NCBI GenBank assembly: GCA_038206355.1
Contig: JBBRAY010000056.1
Location: forward strand, 1 to 23,169
Source of the DNA: JAPLDB01 sp038206355
GTDB taxonomy: Bacteria; Bacteroidota; Bacteroidia; AKYH767-A; 2013-40CM-41-45
DNA: 23,169 bases
Direction: 5' to 3'
A model generated the notes under the pieces. It did no database searches. It saw nothing but the letters and a program-made list of their open reading frames with translations, and was not told the origin of the DNA. Position 1 is the stretch's first letter. The number at the start of each line of letters is the position of its first letter. Positions 1-6,869 of this stretch are shown piece after piece. The position numbers and the translations under genes were made by a program.

Positions 1-1193
1 ACGTCTGTTGAAGTTCCACCCGTGCTCAGGTTTGCAGTGCGCTTCAGATGAAGTTCCTCGCCATTATTTAAAACTGTTTCCAGCGTAATATTTTTTTCTG
101 TCAGGATATCTTCCGTCATCGCATCAACCTTGATGGCAGTGAGTACTTTCTCATGACCATATCCACGTCGCGGATCACTGTTGACAATATCAATCAACCC
201 TTTAATCGTATGCTTGCCGTCACCCACGACCATTGCAGGCGTACGTTTAGCTGCTGCTATATATTTATAATCCACAACGAGCAACCTGTGGTCGTATCCA
301 GTAATAAATTTCTCCACGATAACGCCGCGTGAAATTTTCTTTGCCAGGTGCAATGCTTCTACTGCCTGTTCCCAGGTGGTAACGTCTATTGTAGCACCCC
401 GACCATGATTGCCTCCCACAGGTTTCAGCACGACAGGATAACCGATCCGCTTCATTGCTGATTCGAGATCTTCCTCATCATAAACCACCCTTCCTCTCGG
501 AACAGGAATGGACATGGCCTCGAGTAAATTTTTTGTTTCTTCTTTGTCGCAGGCAACTTCAACAGCAATACTGCTCGTAGTACTTGCAACAGTGGCCTGA
601 ATTCTTTTCTGATTCACGCCATATCCCAGTTGCACCAATGAATGACGATTCAGTCTGATCCATGGAATTTTTCTTTTGATGGCTTCTTCCACAATGCTTC
701 CGGTAGAAGGACCAAGGCGCTCGTCTTCGCGGATCTCGCGCATGGTTTGAATATTATCTGCAAGGTCAAACTCATTTCCGTCTATCAATGCTTCTGCAAT
801 ACGCACCGCACATTTTGCAGCATAAATACCCACCTTTTCTTCCATATAAGAAAACACAACATGATACACGCCATGTTCACCGGTGCTGCGTGTGCGACCG
901 AAACCCGTATCCATGCCTGCCAGTGTTTGTATTTCAAGTGCGATGTGCTCGATCACATGTCCGATCCATGTTCCTTCTTTCACGCGGTGAAAAAAACCTC
1001 CGCGCACATTTTCACTGCATTCATGTTCGACCATGGTAGGAAACATTTTTTCCAGCCGTTCAGAGAAACCGGAAATTTTATTTGTTGGTCTTTCTTCCAT
1101 GTCTTCAATATCGAGGCGCATCACAATTAACTTGTGCCTGCGGATGCTCCAGTAGTTGGGTCCGCGCATGGCACGGATGTCAAGTATTTTCAT
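1..1193 (-). CDS. cphA: Cyanophycin synthetase, N-terminal part (truncated by window edge)
   Basis: This is the first ~397 codons of cyanophycin synthetase, which polymerises aspartate and arginine into multi-L-arginyl-poly-L-aspartate using ATP. It starts at the ATG at 1193 (protein begins MKILDIRAMRGPNYWS) and stays open to base 1, so the C-terminal Mur-ligase-like half lies outside. Visible are the CphA-specific N-terminal domain (RGPNYWSIRRHKLIVMRLD; further on GGFFHRVKEGTWIGHVIEH and GRTRSTGEHGVYHVVFSY), then an ATP-grasp domain from about residue 215, with KPVGGNHGRGA near residues 258-268 in the ATP-binding region. The succession of CphA motifs makes the identity secure. A YitT gene lies upstream on the same strand and cphB is nearby, which fits a storage/mobilisation locus. 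No exact TAnnTTTG promoter precedes it; the closest is TAATTTG about 25-30 nt upstream of the ATG. No frameshift is seen within the window. Confidence 0.95.
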   Translation of the reverse strand, partial: MKILDIRAMRGPNYWSIRRHKLIVMRLDIEDMEERPTNKISGFSERLEKMFPTMVEHECSENVRGGFFHRVKEGTWIGHVIEHIALEIQTLAGMDTGFGRTRSTGEHGVYHVVFSYMEEKVGIYAAKCAVRIAEALIDGNEFDLADNIQTMREIREDERLGPSTGSIVEEAIKRKIPWIRLNRHSLVQLGYGVNQKRIQATVASTTSSIAVEVACDKEETKNLLEAMSIPVPRGRVVYDEEDLESAMKRIGYPVVLKPVGGNHGRGATIDVTTWEQAVEALHLAKKISRGVIVEKFITGYDHRLLVVDYKYIAAAKRTPAMVVGDGKHTIKGLIDIVNSDPRRGYGHEKVLTAIKVDAMTEDILTEKNITLETVLNNGEELHLKRTANLSTGGTSTD

Positions 1194-1305
1194 CGTTCTT
1201 GCTTTAAAATCAGTTTGTAAAAGTTGTTCAAATTAGGAAGATTTAACAAGCCGTCAAAATCTTCCTTGCAATGGTAATCACCTTTTTTATATAGGGTTTT
1301 TATCT

Positions 1306-1335
1306 GCCACTAATTCCACCAATTTACGCGAATTA
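1306..1335 (+). repeat. Degenerate GCCAC(T/G)AATT intergenic repeat, copy 1
   Basis: The segment starting GCCACTAATTCCACCAATTT matches about 23 of 30 bases of the minus strand at 2730-2701 (GCCACGAATTGCACTAATTA and onward). From memory, similar strings recur between genes in Bacteroidota genomes. Here the two divergent copies bracket the YitT gene in opposite orientations. Confidence 0.5.
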
Positions 1336-1455
1336 AAAAAATCAATATTCTTTATGAGATGATCCATACTACGGTCAATGATACAGAATGAATTTTGACT
1401 TGTATAAATTATTCAGAAGGTATTGTCCCACCTAAATCATTGGCGAAAATTCGTG

Positions 1456-1475
1456 ATCCCGATAGCTATAGGGAT
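1456..1475. repeat. Near-perfect palindrome (CCCGATAGCTATAGGG type)
   Basis: The 20-mer ATCCCGATAGCTATAGGGAT is self-complementary except for one opposed pair (G at 1461 against A at 1470). It lies about 40 nt beyond the stop of the YitT gene on the minus strand. It could be a terminator-like hairpin of that gene or a member of a dispersed palindrome family. No T-tract follows on the minus strand, so a repeat is preferred over an intrinsic terminator. Confidence 0.5.
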
Positions 1476-1514
1476 AGTGGCCGGCTTTTATCCATTGATA
1501 TTTGAATTCTGCCT

Positions 1515-2498
1515 CTAGTGTTTCAGCGCCCGCTTCTTTATCATCCCTCCCTTTATCTCTTTCACGCTGTTCATCACGACAAAAGCATTGGGATCCACCT
1601 TTTCAATTTCTGAATTCAGTTTACTGATCTCTAATCGGGTAATCACCGTGTAAACAATATCAATGTCAGCCCTTTCGCCATGTTTTCCAAAACCCCGTTT
1701 ACCCTTATACACAGTTACGCCCCGTCCCATTTTATTGATGATCATCTCCCTCACCTCATCACTGTGAGAAGATATGATGGTGATTCCTGTATACTCTTCT
1801 ATACCTTCAATTACATAATCAACCGTTTTTGATGCAGCGAGATAGGTAATCATACTGTACAAAGCAGCTTCAACCGAAAGCAGATAAGCGGCGGCAGAAA
1901 AAACAAGGATGTTGATGATTATGATCACATCACCAATCGTTGCACTGAACCTGCGGCTGAGGTAAATTGCTACTACTTCTGTTCCGTCAATTACGGCCCC
2001 ACCTCGTACCGTGAGCCCGATACCTGCGCCAAGAAAAAATCCGCCGAATACAGCGACCAGTAATTTGTCATTTGTGATTTCCGGAAAATGTACGGTGGCC
2101 GTTACCAAAGCGAGTGCTGCAATAGCCAGTGCCGCTTTGATGGCAAACTGCTTTCCGATCACTTTGAATCCCAGGATCACGAATGGTAAATTGATAAGTA
2201 TCAGTAATAAAGAGAGTGAAAAATTACCCAGCTTACTCACCAGTAATGCTATTCCGGTAGCGCCACCATCAATAAAATCATTGGGTATCAGAAAACTCTT
2301 TAAGCCTATGGCTGCAGCAAAAACACCAAGCGTTATCAACACGATATCTTTCGAAAGCGCTACTGCATTGATCTTCAACTCCCGAAAACCTTTGGCGATA
2401 ATAAAAGGTGAGAACTCCCTTTCCGCCACAATACTTTTCTTGTTGTGTTTTTTTCTGAGAACTGTCTTAATGACAATTTGTGTCCAGAACGGATTCAT
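1515..2498 (-). CDS. YitT-family membrane protein (DUF161 + DUF2179)
   Basis: A multi-pass inner-membrane protein of the YitT family; its substrate is unknown. After a basic ~45-residue cytoplasmic N-terminus come about five or six hydrophobic segments, with family-typical patterns such as GGATGIALLVSK and GGAVIDGTEVVAIYLSRRF (the GG.....G repeats of DUF161). A soluble C-terminal DUF2179-type domain follows (YTGITIISSHSDEVREMI; later GRGVTVYKGKRGFG and DIDIVYTVITRLEISKL). The length of ~327 aa is somewhat longer than usual because of the N-terminal extension. I take ATG 2498 as the start rather than the in-frame TTG at 2507, because a perfect TATCTTTG promoter box (2505-2512, minus) overlaps the TTG. 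It reads toward cphA and away from cphB; a transport role linked to cyanophycin would be guesswork. Confidence 0.88.
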   Translation of the reverse strand: MNPFWTQIVIKTVLRKKHNKKSIVAEREFSPFIIAKGFRELKINAVALSKDIVLITLGVFAAAIGLKSFLIPNDFIDGGATGIALLVSKLGNFSLSLLLILINLPFVILGFKVIGKQFAIKAALAIAALALVTATVHFPEITNDKLLVAVFGGFFLGAGIGLTVRGGAVIDGTEVVAIYLSRRFSATIGDVIIIINILVFSAAAYLLSVEAALYSMITYLAASKTVDYVIEGIEEYTGITIISSHSDEVREMIINKMGRGVTVYKGKRGFGKHGERADIDIVYTVITRLEISKLNSEIEKVDPNAFVVMNSVKEIKGGMIKKRALKH

Positions 2499-2504
2499 AT
2501 TTTC

Positions 2505-2512
2505 CAAAGATA
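2505..2512 (-). promoter_or_regulatory. Bacteroidota -7 box TATCTTTG for the YitT gene
   Basis: An exact TAnnTTTG match on the minus strand that ends only 6 nt before the chosen ATG (2498). A clear -33 TTG is not obvious. The position implies a very short or absent 5' leader and argues against the TTG start at 2507. Confidence 0.55.
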
Positions 2513-2641
2513 GTATTTACTAAAGATGAATGATTTCACCGCTGCGCAAAAGTTGTTCAATGAATGACCCAGCCTTACCTCAGGCATGACGAGGTATCTA
2601 AAAGCCAAAATACAAATTGCCACAGTCCCGATCCGTCAGGA

Positions 2642-2676
2642 CGCAGATTTAATACAATCACTAAATCAAATCTGCG
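2642..2676. repeat. Inverted repeat CGCAGATTT / AAATCTGCG
   Basis: Perfect 9-bp arms at 2642-2650 and 2668-2676 around a 17-nt loop, within the cphB upstream region. The right arm merges into the GCCACGAATT-type repeat. This looks like a mobile-repeat remnant (possibly a small palindromic intergenic element) rather than an operator. Confidence 0.55.
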
Positions 2677-2730
2677 AATCAGTGGCATTCATTGTAATAA
2701 TCATTTGTGTTAATTAGTGCAATTCGTGGC
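2667..2730 (-). repeat. Degenerate GCCACGAATT intergenic repeat, copy 2
   Basis: Read on the minus strand from 2730 it begins GCCACGAATTGCACTAATTA and continues to a second GCCACTGATTCGCAGATTT block. It is related to the shorter copy at 1306-1335 (about three quarters identical over 30 bases). Confidence 0.5.
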
Positions 2731-2806
2731 TAAAAATATCAACAACATGAACGATGAATATGTTGAGAACCGCTTGTCTGTTGGCTCTCAGAACTAATGA
2801 TCGTGC

Positions 2807-2814
2807 TATATTTG
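2807..2814 (+). promoter_or_regulatory. Bacteroidota promoter for cphB (TATATTTG)
   Basis: An exact TAnnTTTG -7 box with an upstream TTG at 2781-2783 (23-nt spacing, at the long end of the usual range). The box ends 21 nt before the cphB ATG at 2836, so the leader is short. Confidence 0.6.
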
Positions 2815-2835
2815 CACCCACACTAAATTCAACTA

Positions 2836-3711
2836 ATGGAAATTCCAAAAGGAAAATTAATCGCCATCGGTGGCAACGAAGACAAAGGCACAGAACCCGA
2901 ACCGAACTTTCAACAAAAAAATAACCTCAACTTTTTTGAATTGCAGATCCTCAGCCGCATTGTACATGAAGCCGGCGGACATGATGCATGCATTGAAGTG
3001 ATCACCAGCGCATCGTCTATTCCCGGAGAAGTTGGTCACAACTACCTTGATGCTTTCGGAAAACTTGGATGTACGAATATCAACGTGATGGACATCAGAA
3101 ACCGTGACGATGCACAAAAACCGGAGATGATTGAGCGCGTCAATAAATGTGATGCAGTGTTGTTCAGCGGTGGAAATCAACTCAGGTTATCTTCGATTTT
3201 TGGCGGAACAGATTTTTTAAACATCCTCCACAACCGTTACCTCCAAGAAACTGATTTTGTTATTTCAGGAACAAGTGCAGGTGCCATGGCCATGAGCAAT
3301 ACCATGATTTACCAGGGTAACAGCGGCGAAGCATTGCTCAAGGGAGAGGTAAAGATCACCACAGGACTTGCTTTCATCAAAGACCTCATCATTGATTCTC
3401 ATTTTGTAACCCGCGGAAGGTTCGGACGGCTGGCTCAGGCAGTGGCTGCAAATCCATCCTGTATCGGAATCGGTTTGGGAGAAGATACAGGTGTGCTCGT
3501 TTCCGAAGGAAATTACATGGAAGCCATGGGCAGCGGGCTTGTAATTGTAATTGACGGTCATGGCATCCGCCACAGCAACATCGCCGACTTAAAAGAGGGC
3601 TCACCTATTTCTATTGAGAACCTCATCGTGCATGTGCTGGCAAAGGGCAACAGTTATAATTTGTCAAAGAGAAAATTTTCGGCTGAGGTGTTGCAGGAGA
3701 AGAATAGCTGA
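2836..3711 (+). CDS. cphB: Cyanophycinase
   Basis: A serine peptidase of family S51 that hydrolyses cyanophycin exolytically to beta-Asp-Arg dipeptides in the cytoplasm. The 291-aa length is normal and there is no signal peptide, so it belongs to the intracellular type. Visible motifs: N-terminal KGKLIAIGGNEDKG; FSGGNQLRL around residues 110-118; the nucleophile elbow GTSAGAMAMSN with Ser147; DSHFVTRGRFGRL at 187-199, typical of CphB; and GIGLGEDTGVLV. It is divergent from the YitT gene and faces the AP2-domain gene, with which it converges. With cphA a few kb away, this gives both synthesis and breakdown of the polymer. An isoaspartyl dipeptidase to finish the breakdown is not in the window. 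Confidence 0.95.
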   Translation: MEIPKGKLIAIGGNEDKGTEPEPNFQQKNNLNFFELQILSRIVHEAGGHDACIEVITSASSIPGEVGHNYLDAFGKLGCTNINVMDIRNRDDAQKPEMIERVNKCDAVLFSGGNQLRLSSIFGGTDFLNILHNRYLQETDFVISGTSAGAMAMSNTMIYQGNSGEALLKGEVKITTGLAFIKDLIIDSHFVTRGRFGRLAQAVAANPSCIGIGLGEDTGVLVSEGNYMEAMGSGLVIVIDGHGIRHSNIADLKEGSPISIENLIVHVLAKGNSYNLSKRKFSAEVLQEKNS

Positions 3712-3771
3712 ATTAATTTTGGAATGATGAGGATGATGGAAGATTAGAAAAAGTCTCCCCATTGAAAAAAT

Positions 3772-4551
3772 TTAGTTTGAACTACTGTCCTCACGATCGC
3801 CCGCTGAACTCTCTTCTTTCTTTTTCTCCTTTATCGAACTCTCCCCCGAAATCATTTTCGGTTTGCGACCTCTTTTTTTCAGGTGCTCGAAGTGTGCGGG
3901 AACGAGAGAGAAATTTTCAACGATCAACGGTTTGGCAACGGATTTTTTCGCCGACTGCTTCCGTACCCGGTTTTTAATTTCTTCCGATAACTCAAACGGA
4001 ATCACCATTCCGGATTCATTTACTTTGTTGAGATTGGGTGTCATTCCGAAAAGCTCAACTGATTTTTTATTGTAAGCAATAGCAGCTTCTTCAGCCGTAT
4101 TAAATGTACCGAGGTAAATTTGCTTTGCACCATCACTGATCATGGCCACATATTTCTGTTGTGGCGTTTTTCTTACGCCGCGAAAACCGGTTTTGTTTAC
4201 CGATGTTGTTCTCGCCCTGCTCAACTTGCTCATCTCTTCCCACTTGAGGTTTTTTAACCGCAGATCGAGCTTGTCGCCATTGATAAAATTCAGAAACAAC
4301 CGCTTGCCTGATAACGGCCGCGGGAGATACTTCGATGCAATGTATTTAGCAAGGTATATCGTTTCAATCTTCAGTTTGCCATTCACCGACTCAATATATT
4401 TCTGAAAAACAGGAACGCCGGAAGAATGCTGCCTCAGATTTTCAAATACTTTGAAATCCTGAAATAGCGAAGTTGCATTTAAAGTCTCATATACCTGATG
4501 GTCTAGAAGAACATACTTATCTTCTCTCTTCAGTTTTATCTTGATAACCAT
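3772..4551 (-). CDS. AP2-domain DNA-binding protein with degenerate HNH-like region and AT-hook-like tail
   Basis: A 259-aa putative DNA-binding protein. Residues ~60-110 resemble the HNH homing-endonuclease fold: LFLNFINGDKLDLRLKNLKW aligns with the usual VDHINGDKLDNR..NLRW, but the expected D-H at the active site is N-F (residues 88-89), so nuclease activity is probably lost. Residues 121-169 form an AP2/ERF-like domain (TGFRGVRKTPQQKYVAMISD, then GAKQIYLGTFNTAEEAAIAY and LFG). A basic linker leads to KKRGRKPK (225-232), which looks like an AT-hook, then a Lys/Glu/Ser-rich tail. No signal peptide or membrane segment. It ends the minus-strand run agmatinase-accC-DUF4294, 157 nt after the latter gene, so it may have its own promoter. 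The fold calls are from motifs only; the function as a regulator or nucleoid-type protein is inference. Confidence 0.8.
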   Translation of the reverse strand: MVIKIKLKREDKYVLLDHQVYETLNATSLFQDFKVFENLRQHSSGVPVFQKYIESVNGKLKIETIYLAKYIASKYLPRPLSGKRLFLNFINGDKLDLRLKNLKWEEMSKLSRARTTSVNKTGFRGVRKTPQQKYVAMISDGAKQIYLGTFNTAEEAAIAYNKKSVELFGMTPNLNKVNESGMVIPFELSEEIKNRVRKQSAKKSVAKPLIVENFSLVPAHFEHLKKRGRKPKMISGESSIKEKKKEESSAGDREDSSSN

Positions 4552-4620
4552 TGTTGTTTTGAAACGCGCTTGAAAAAATTTTGTACCAAAAAAATCTTAA
4601 TAACTTTTCAATTTAATTAC

Positions 4621-4637
4621 CCCGTAAATATATCGGG
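4621..4637. repeat. Short inverted repeat CCCGTAAATATATCGGG
   Basis: CCCG/CGGG arms around an AT-rich centre, 70 nt upstream of the AP2 gene. It could be an operator or simply another degenerate member of the CCCGAT...ATCGGG intergenic palindromes. Weak. Confidence 0.3.
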
Positions 4638-4708
4638 ACATTCCTCATATCAAATGAAGTGCAAAAGAACTTTTCAACTGAAAAATGAGCATTTTCAGAG
4701 ATAAACAT

Positions 4709-5299
4709 TCAATTAATAAGTCCGGCTTCAATCTGTTGCACAATGCTCTCTACCTGCTTGTCGTCGCCTTCAGGATCATAGTTATCCTTCAGGTTGTGGC
4801 CAAATACCCTGGCCGATGTTTGTAACAAGAATGCGCTGAACGACCCTTTTACATCCTTAATAATTTCAAATCCGGTATGGCCGGTCTGGCGGTCTAAAAG
4901 TTTGATAAATATTTTTCCCTGGTTTACACTTAACTTTTCTATCGTCTTGCCAAAATCTGATCGCAACTGATCTTCAAATTTTTTTCTGAACTTTTTTTTA
5001 TCCCGGTCTGATTTTATTCCTGTCAAAGAATCATTCAGCTCTTTTATTTTTAAGGCCGCAAGACGGGCATACGGATAAACTTTAATTACATTAAAACGCA
5101 AACGGTAATACTCTTTTAGTCGCTTCTCATAGTCAGCTCCGTAATCAACAATGTTTACATCAGGTAAATTAACAACAGGAATGGTATCAATTCCTTCAAT
5201 AACATAAGGGAGTTTCGTCCCCTTTTTTTCCTGGCTGAAAGATGCAAAAGACTGAACCAGAAATCCGACAACCAAAAATAATTTTAAAATTGATTTCAT
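4709..5299 (-). CDS. DUF4294 family secreted protein
   Basis: A 196-aa protein of the Bacteroidota-specific DUF4294 family; its function is unknown. The N-terminus (MKSILKLFLVVGFLVQSFASFSQ) is a signal peptide with no lipobox Cys, so a soluble periplasmic or exported protein is expected. The body has the family pattern YPYARLAALKIKELNDSL, a charged helical stretch rich in Lys/Arg/Asp, then GKIFIKLLDRQTGHTGFEII and FGHNLKDNYDPEGDD at the end. It lies 51 nt downstream of accC on the same strand and may be cotranscribed. No TAnnTTTG box is obvious directly upstream. Family assignment rests on remembered motifs and is fairly secure; no activity can be stated. Confidence 0.8.
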   Translation of the reverse strand: MKSILKLFLVVGFLVQSFASFSQEKKGTKLPYVIEGIDTIPVVNLPDVNIVDYGADYEKRLKEYYRLRFNVIKVYPYARLAALKIKELNDSLTGIKSDRDKKKFRKKFEDQLRSDFGKTIEKLSVNQGKIFIKLLDRQTGHTGFEIIKDVKGSFSAFLLQTSARVFGHNLKDNYDPEGDDKQVESIVQQIEAGLIN

Positions 5300-5350
5300 G
5301 GAACTTTTTTCCGGATCTTTAAACGCAGGCAGGCTTCGAACATTAATACA

Positions 5351-6841
5351 TTAGTCATTGTAGCGGCTTCTTTTGCTCTTCCACGCTGATGACTGAACGT
5401 TTATGGCATTGCTTTTATTCTCTGCAGATTTATTCATAATGGCCTCTACTGCCAGCATTGCCGCCAGTTCCATCTCTTCTTCATCATCTGATATCAGCAT
5501 TTCAGGAGAAAAATATTTCTTCACAAAATGCGTATCAAAATTTCCGCTACGGAATGCCTTGTGCTTCATTGCAAATTTGCAAAATGAAAGCGTCGTCTGC
5601 ACACCTGTAATATCGTAATCATCAATGGCACGGATCATTCGGTCAATGGCTTCTTTTCTGTCAGCACCGTGTGTGATCAGCTTTGCAATCATCGGATCAT
5701 AGTAAATCGGAATCTCCATTCCCTCTTCCATGCCATCATCAACACGCACGCCCGGGCCCTGAGGAATTTTATAAGTTAATAGTGTGCCGATATCAGGCAG
5801 AAAATTATTTGCAGGATCCTCGGCATATACGCGCACCTCCATGGCATGTCCGTTAATACCGAGGTCATCCTGGGAAAATGATAATTTCCTTCCGTCAGCA
5901 ATATGGATCATCTCCTTCACCAGGTCGAGGCCCGTGATCAATTCAGTAACCGGATGCTCTACCTGCAGCCGTGTATTCATTTCAAGAAAATAAAAATTCA
6001 GTTTTTCATCGAGCAAAAATTCCACAGTACCGGCGCCGACATAATTACATGCCTTCGCTACCTCTACTGCACAGCGCCCCATCTCTTTTCTGGTCTTTTC
6101 ATCAAGTACGCTGGAAGGCGCTTCTTCAATCACTTTCTGATGCCTGCGTTGTACGCTGCACTCGCGCTCAAAAAGGTGGACCACATTTCCATGCTTATCG
6201 CCGAGTACCTGTATTTCTATATGACGCGGAGAGCCGACGTAACGTTCAATAAAAACAGCGCCATCACCGAAAGAAGAGATGGCTTCGCTCACTGCCAGTT
6301 TCATCTGCTCCTCAAATTGCTTTTCATTTTCCACGATGCGCATACCTTTACCTCCGCCACCTGCACTTGCTTTAATCAATATAGGAAAACCGATTTTCGC
6401 TGCTATTTTTTTTGCTTCTGCAACATCATCTATTGCTTCATCCGTTCCCGGTACGAGGGGAATGTTATGTTTTTTGGCTGTTGCTTTCGCTGCCAATTTA
6501 CTGCCCATCATCCGCATGGAGTCGCCGGTCGGACCAATGAAAGTAATTCCTGATTTTGTAACGAGGTCGCTGAAGTCGGCATTCTCAGAGAGAAATCCAT
6601 AGCCGGGATGAATGGCATCAGCTCCTGTTGTTTTCGCTGCGTCAATAATTTTTTGCGCCACGAGATAACTTTGTGAAGATGCTGCCGGACCGATACAAAT
6701 GGCTTCATCAGCATAGCGGACGTGTAAAGCATTTCTGTCGGCTTCAGAATAAACTGCCACCGTACTGATACCCATTTCCCTTGCGCTGCGCATAATACGT
6801 AAGGCAATCTCCCCGCGGTTGGCGATCAGAATTTTTTTCAT
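5351..6841 (-). CDS. accC: Biotin carboxylase subunit of acetyl/propionyl-CoA carboxylase
   Basis: A 496-aa biotin carboxylase, which carboxylates the biotin of a carrier protein with ATP and bicarbonate, the first half-reaction of acyl-CoA carboxylases. The N-terminal domain begins KKILIANRGEIALRIMRSAR. The ATP-grasp core shows Lys115, Lys157, the glycine loop GGGGKGM (161-167), ERECSVQRRHQKVIEE (225-240) and the active-site strand EMNTRLQVEHPVTE (287-300). All expected catalytic residues are visible. Beyond the usual ~450-residue end is an acidic/Ala-rich extension ending SSAWKSKRSRYND, which resembles biotin-carboxylase subunits of acyl-CoA carboxylases that work with separate carrier and carboxyltransferase subunits. 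Neither partner is adjacent here. The gene starts 28 nt after the agmatinase stop, and TATCTTCG (6850-6857, one base off a -7 box) lies 8 nt upstream of the ATG. Confidence 0.93.
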   Translation of the reverse strand: MKKILIANRGEIALRIMRSAREMGISTVAVYSEADRNALHVRYADEAICIGPAASSQSYLVAQKIIDAAKTTGADAIHPGYGFLSENADFSDLVTKSGITFIGPTGDSMRMMGSKLAAKATAKKHNIPLVPGTDEAIDDVAEAKKIAAKIGFPILIKASAGGGGKGMRIVENEKQFEEQMKLAVSEAISSFGDGAVFIERYVGSPRHIEIQVLGDKHGNVVHLFERECSVQRRHQKVIEEAPSSVLDEKTRKEMGRCAVEVAKACNYVGAGTVEFLLDEKLNFYFLEMNTRLQVEHPVTELITGLDLVKEMIHIADGRKLSFSQDDLGINGHAMEVRVYAEDPANNFLPDIGTLLTYKIPQGPGVRVDDGMEEGMEIPIYYDPMIAKLITHGADRKEAIDRMIRAIDDYDITGVQTTLSFCKFAMKHKAFRSGNFDTHFVKKYFSPEMLISDDEEEMELAAMLAVEAIMNKSAENKSNAINVQSSAWKSKRSRYND

Positions 6842-6849
6842 CTTGAGTC

Positions 6850-6857
6850 CGAAGATA
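6850..6857 (-). promoter_or_regulatory. Possible -7 box (TATCTTCG) for accC
   Basis: One mismatch from TAnnTTTG on the minus strand, in the 28-nt gap between the agmatinase stop and the accC ATG, ending 8 nt before the start. It could allow accC to be transcribed separately from the agmatinase gene. Confidence 0.3.
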
Positions 6858-6869
6858 GTTTAAAAGAAA

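Larger units (their letters stand above)
1194..1514. other. 321-bp intergenic gap between yitT-like gene and cphA
   Basis: No credible coding sequence. The stretch is AT-rich and separates the YitT-family stop from the cphA start; both genes are on the minus strand. It contains a degenerate dispersed-repeat-like segment (1306-1335) and a near-perfect 20-bp palindrome (1456-1475). The cphA promoter should lie in the cphA-proximal ~100 bp. Confidence 0.6.
2499..2835. other. Divergent intergenic region between yitT-like gene and cphB
   Basis: A gap of about 340 bp with no credible gene. It holds promoter boxes at both ends (2505-2512 minus, 2807-2814 plus), a weak hairpin TACCTC/GAGGTA (2576-2581 with 2591-2596), a 9-bp inverted repeat (2642-2676) and a second GCCACGAATT-type repeat copy (2667-2730, read on the minus strand). 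Confidence 0.6.

Noticed and set aside
642..1130. Open frame of 162 codons on the plus strand inside cphA
   Set aside because: It is antisense to the strongly supported cphA frame, has no recognisable motif and an odd Cys/His/Phe-rich composition, as expected for a shadow frame.
3772..4551. Plant or other eukaryotic contamination, because of the AP2 domain
   Set aside because: The gene has no introns, sits among bacterial genes with the same composition, and keeps HNH-endonuclease-derived sequence typical of bacterial and phage AP2 proteins.
5903..6553. Open frame of 216 codons on the plus strand inside accC
   Set aside because: Antisense to a complete biotin carboxylase with all catalytic motifs; the translation has the Cys/Phe/Tyr-rich bias of a reverse-frame shadow.
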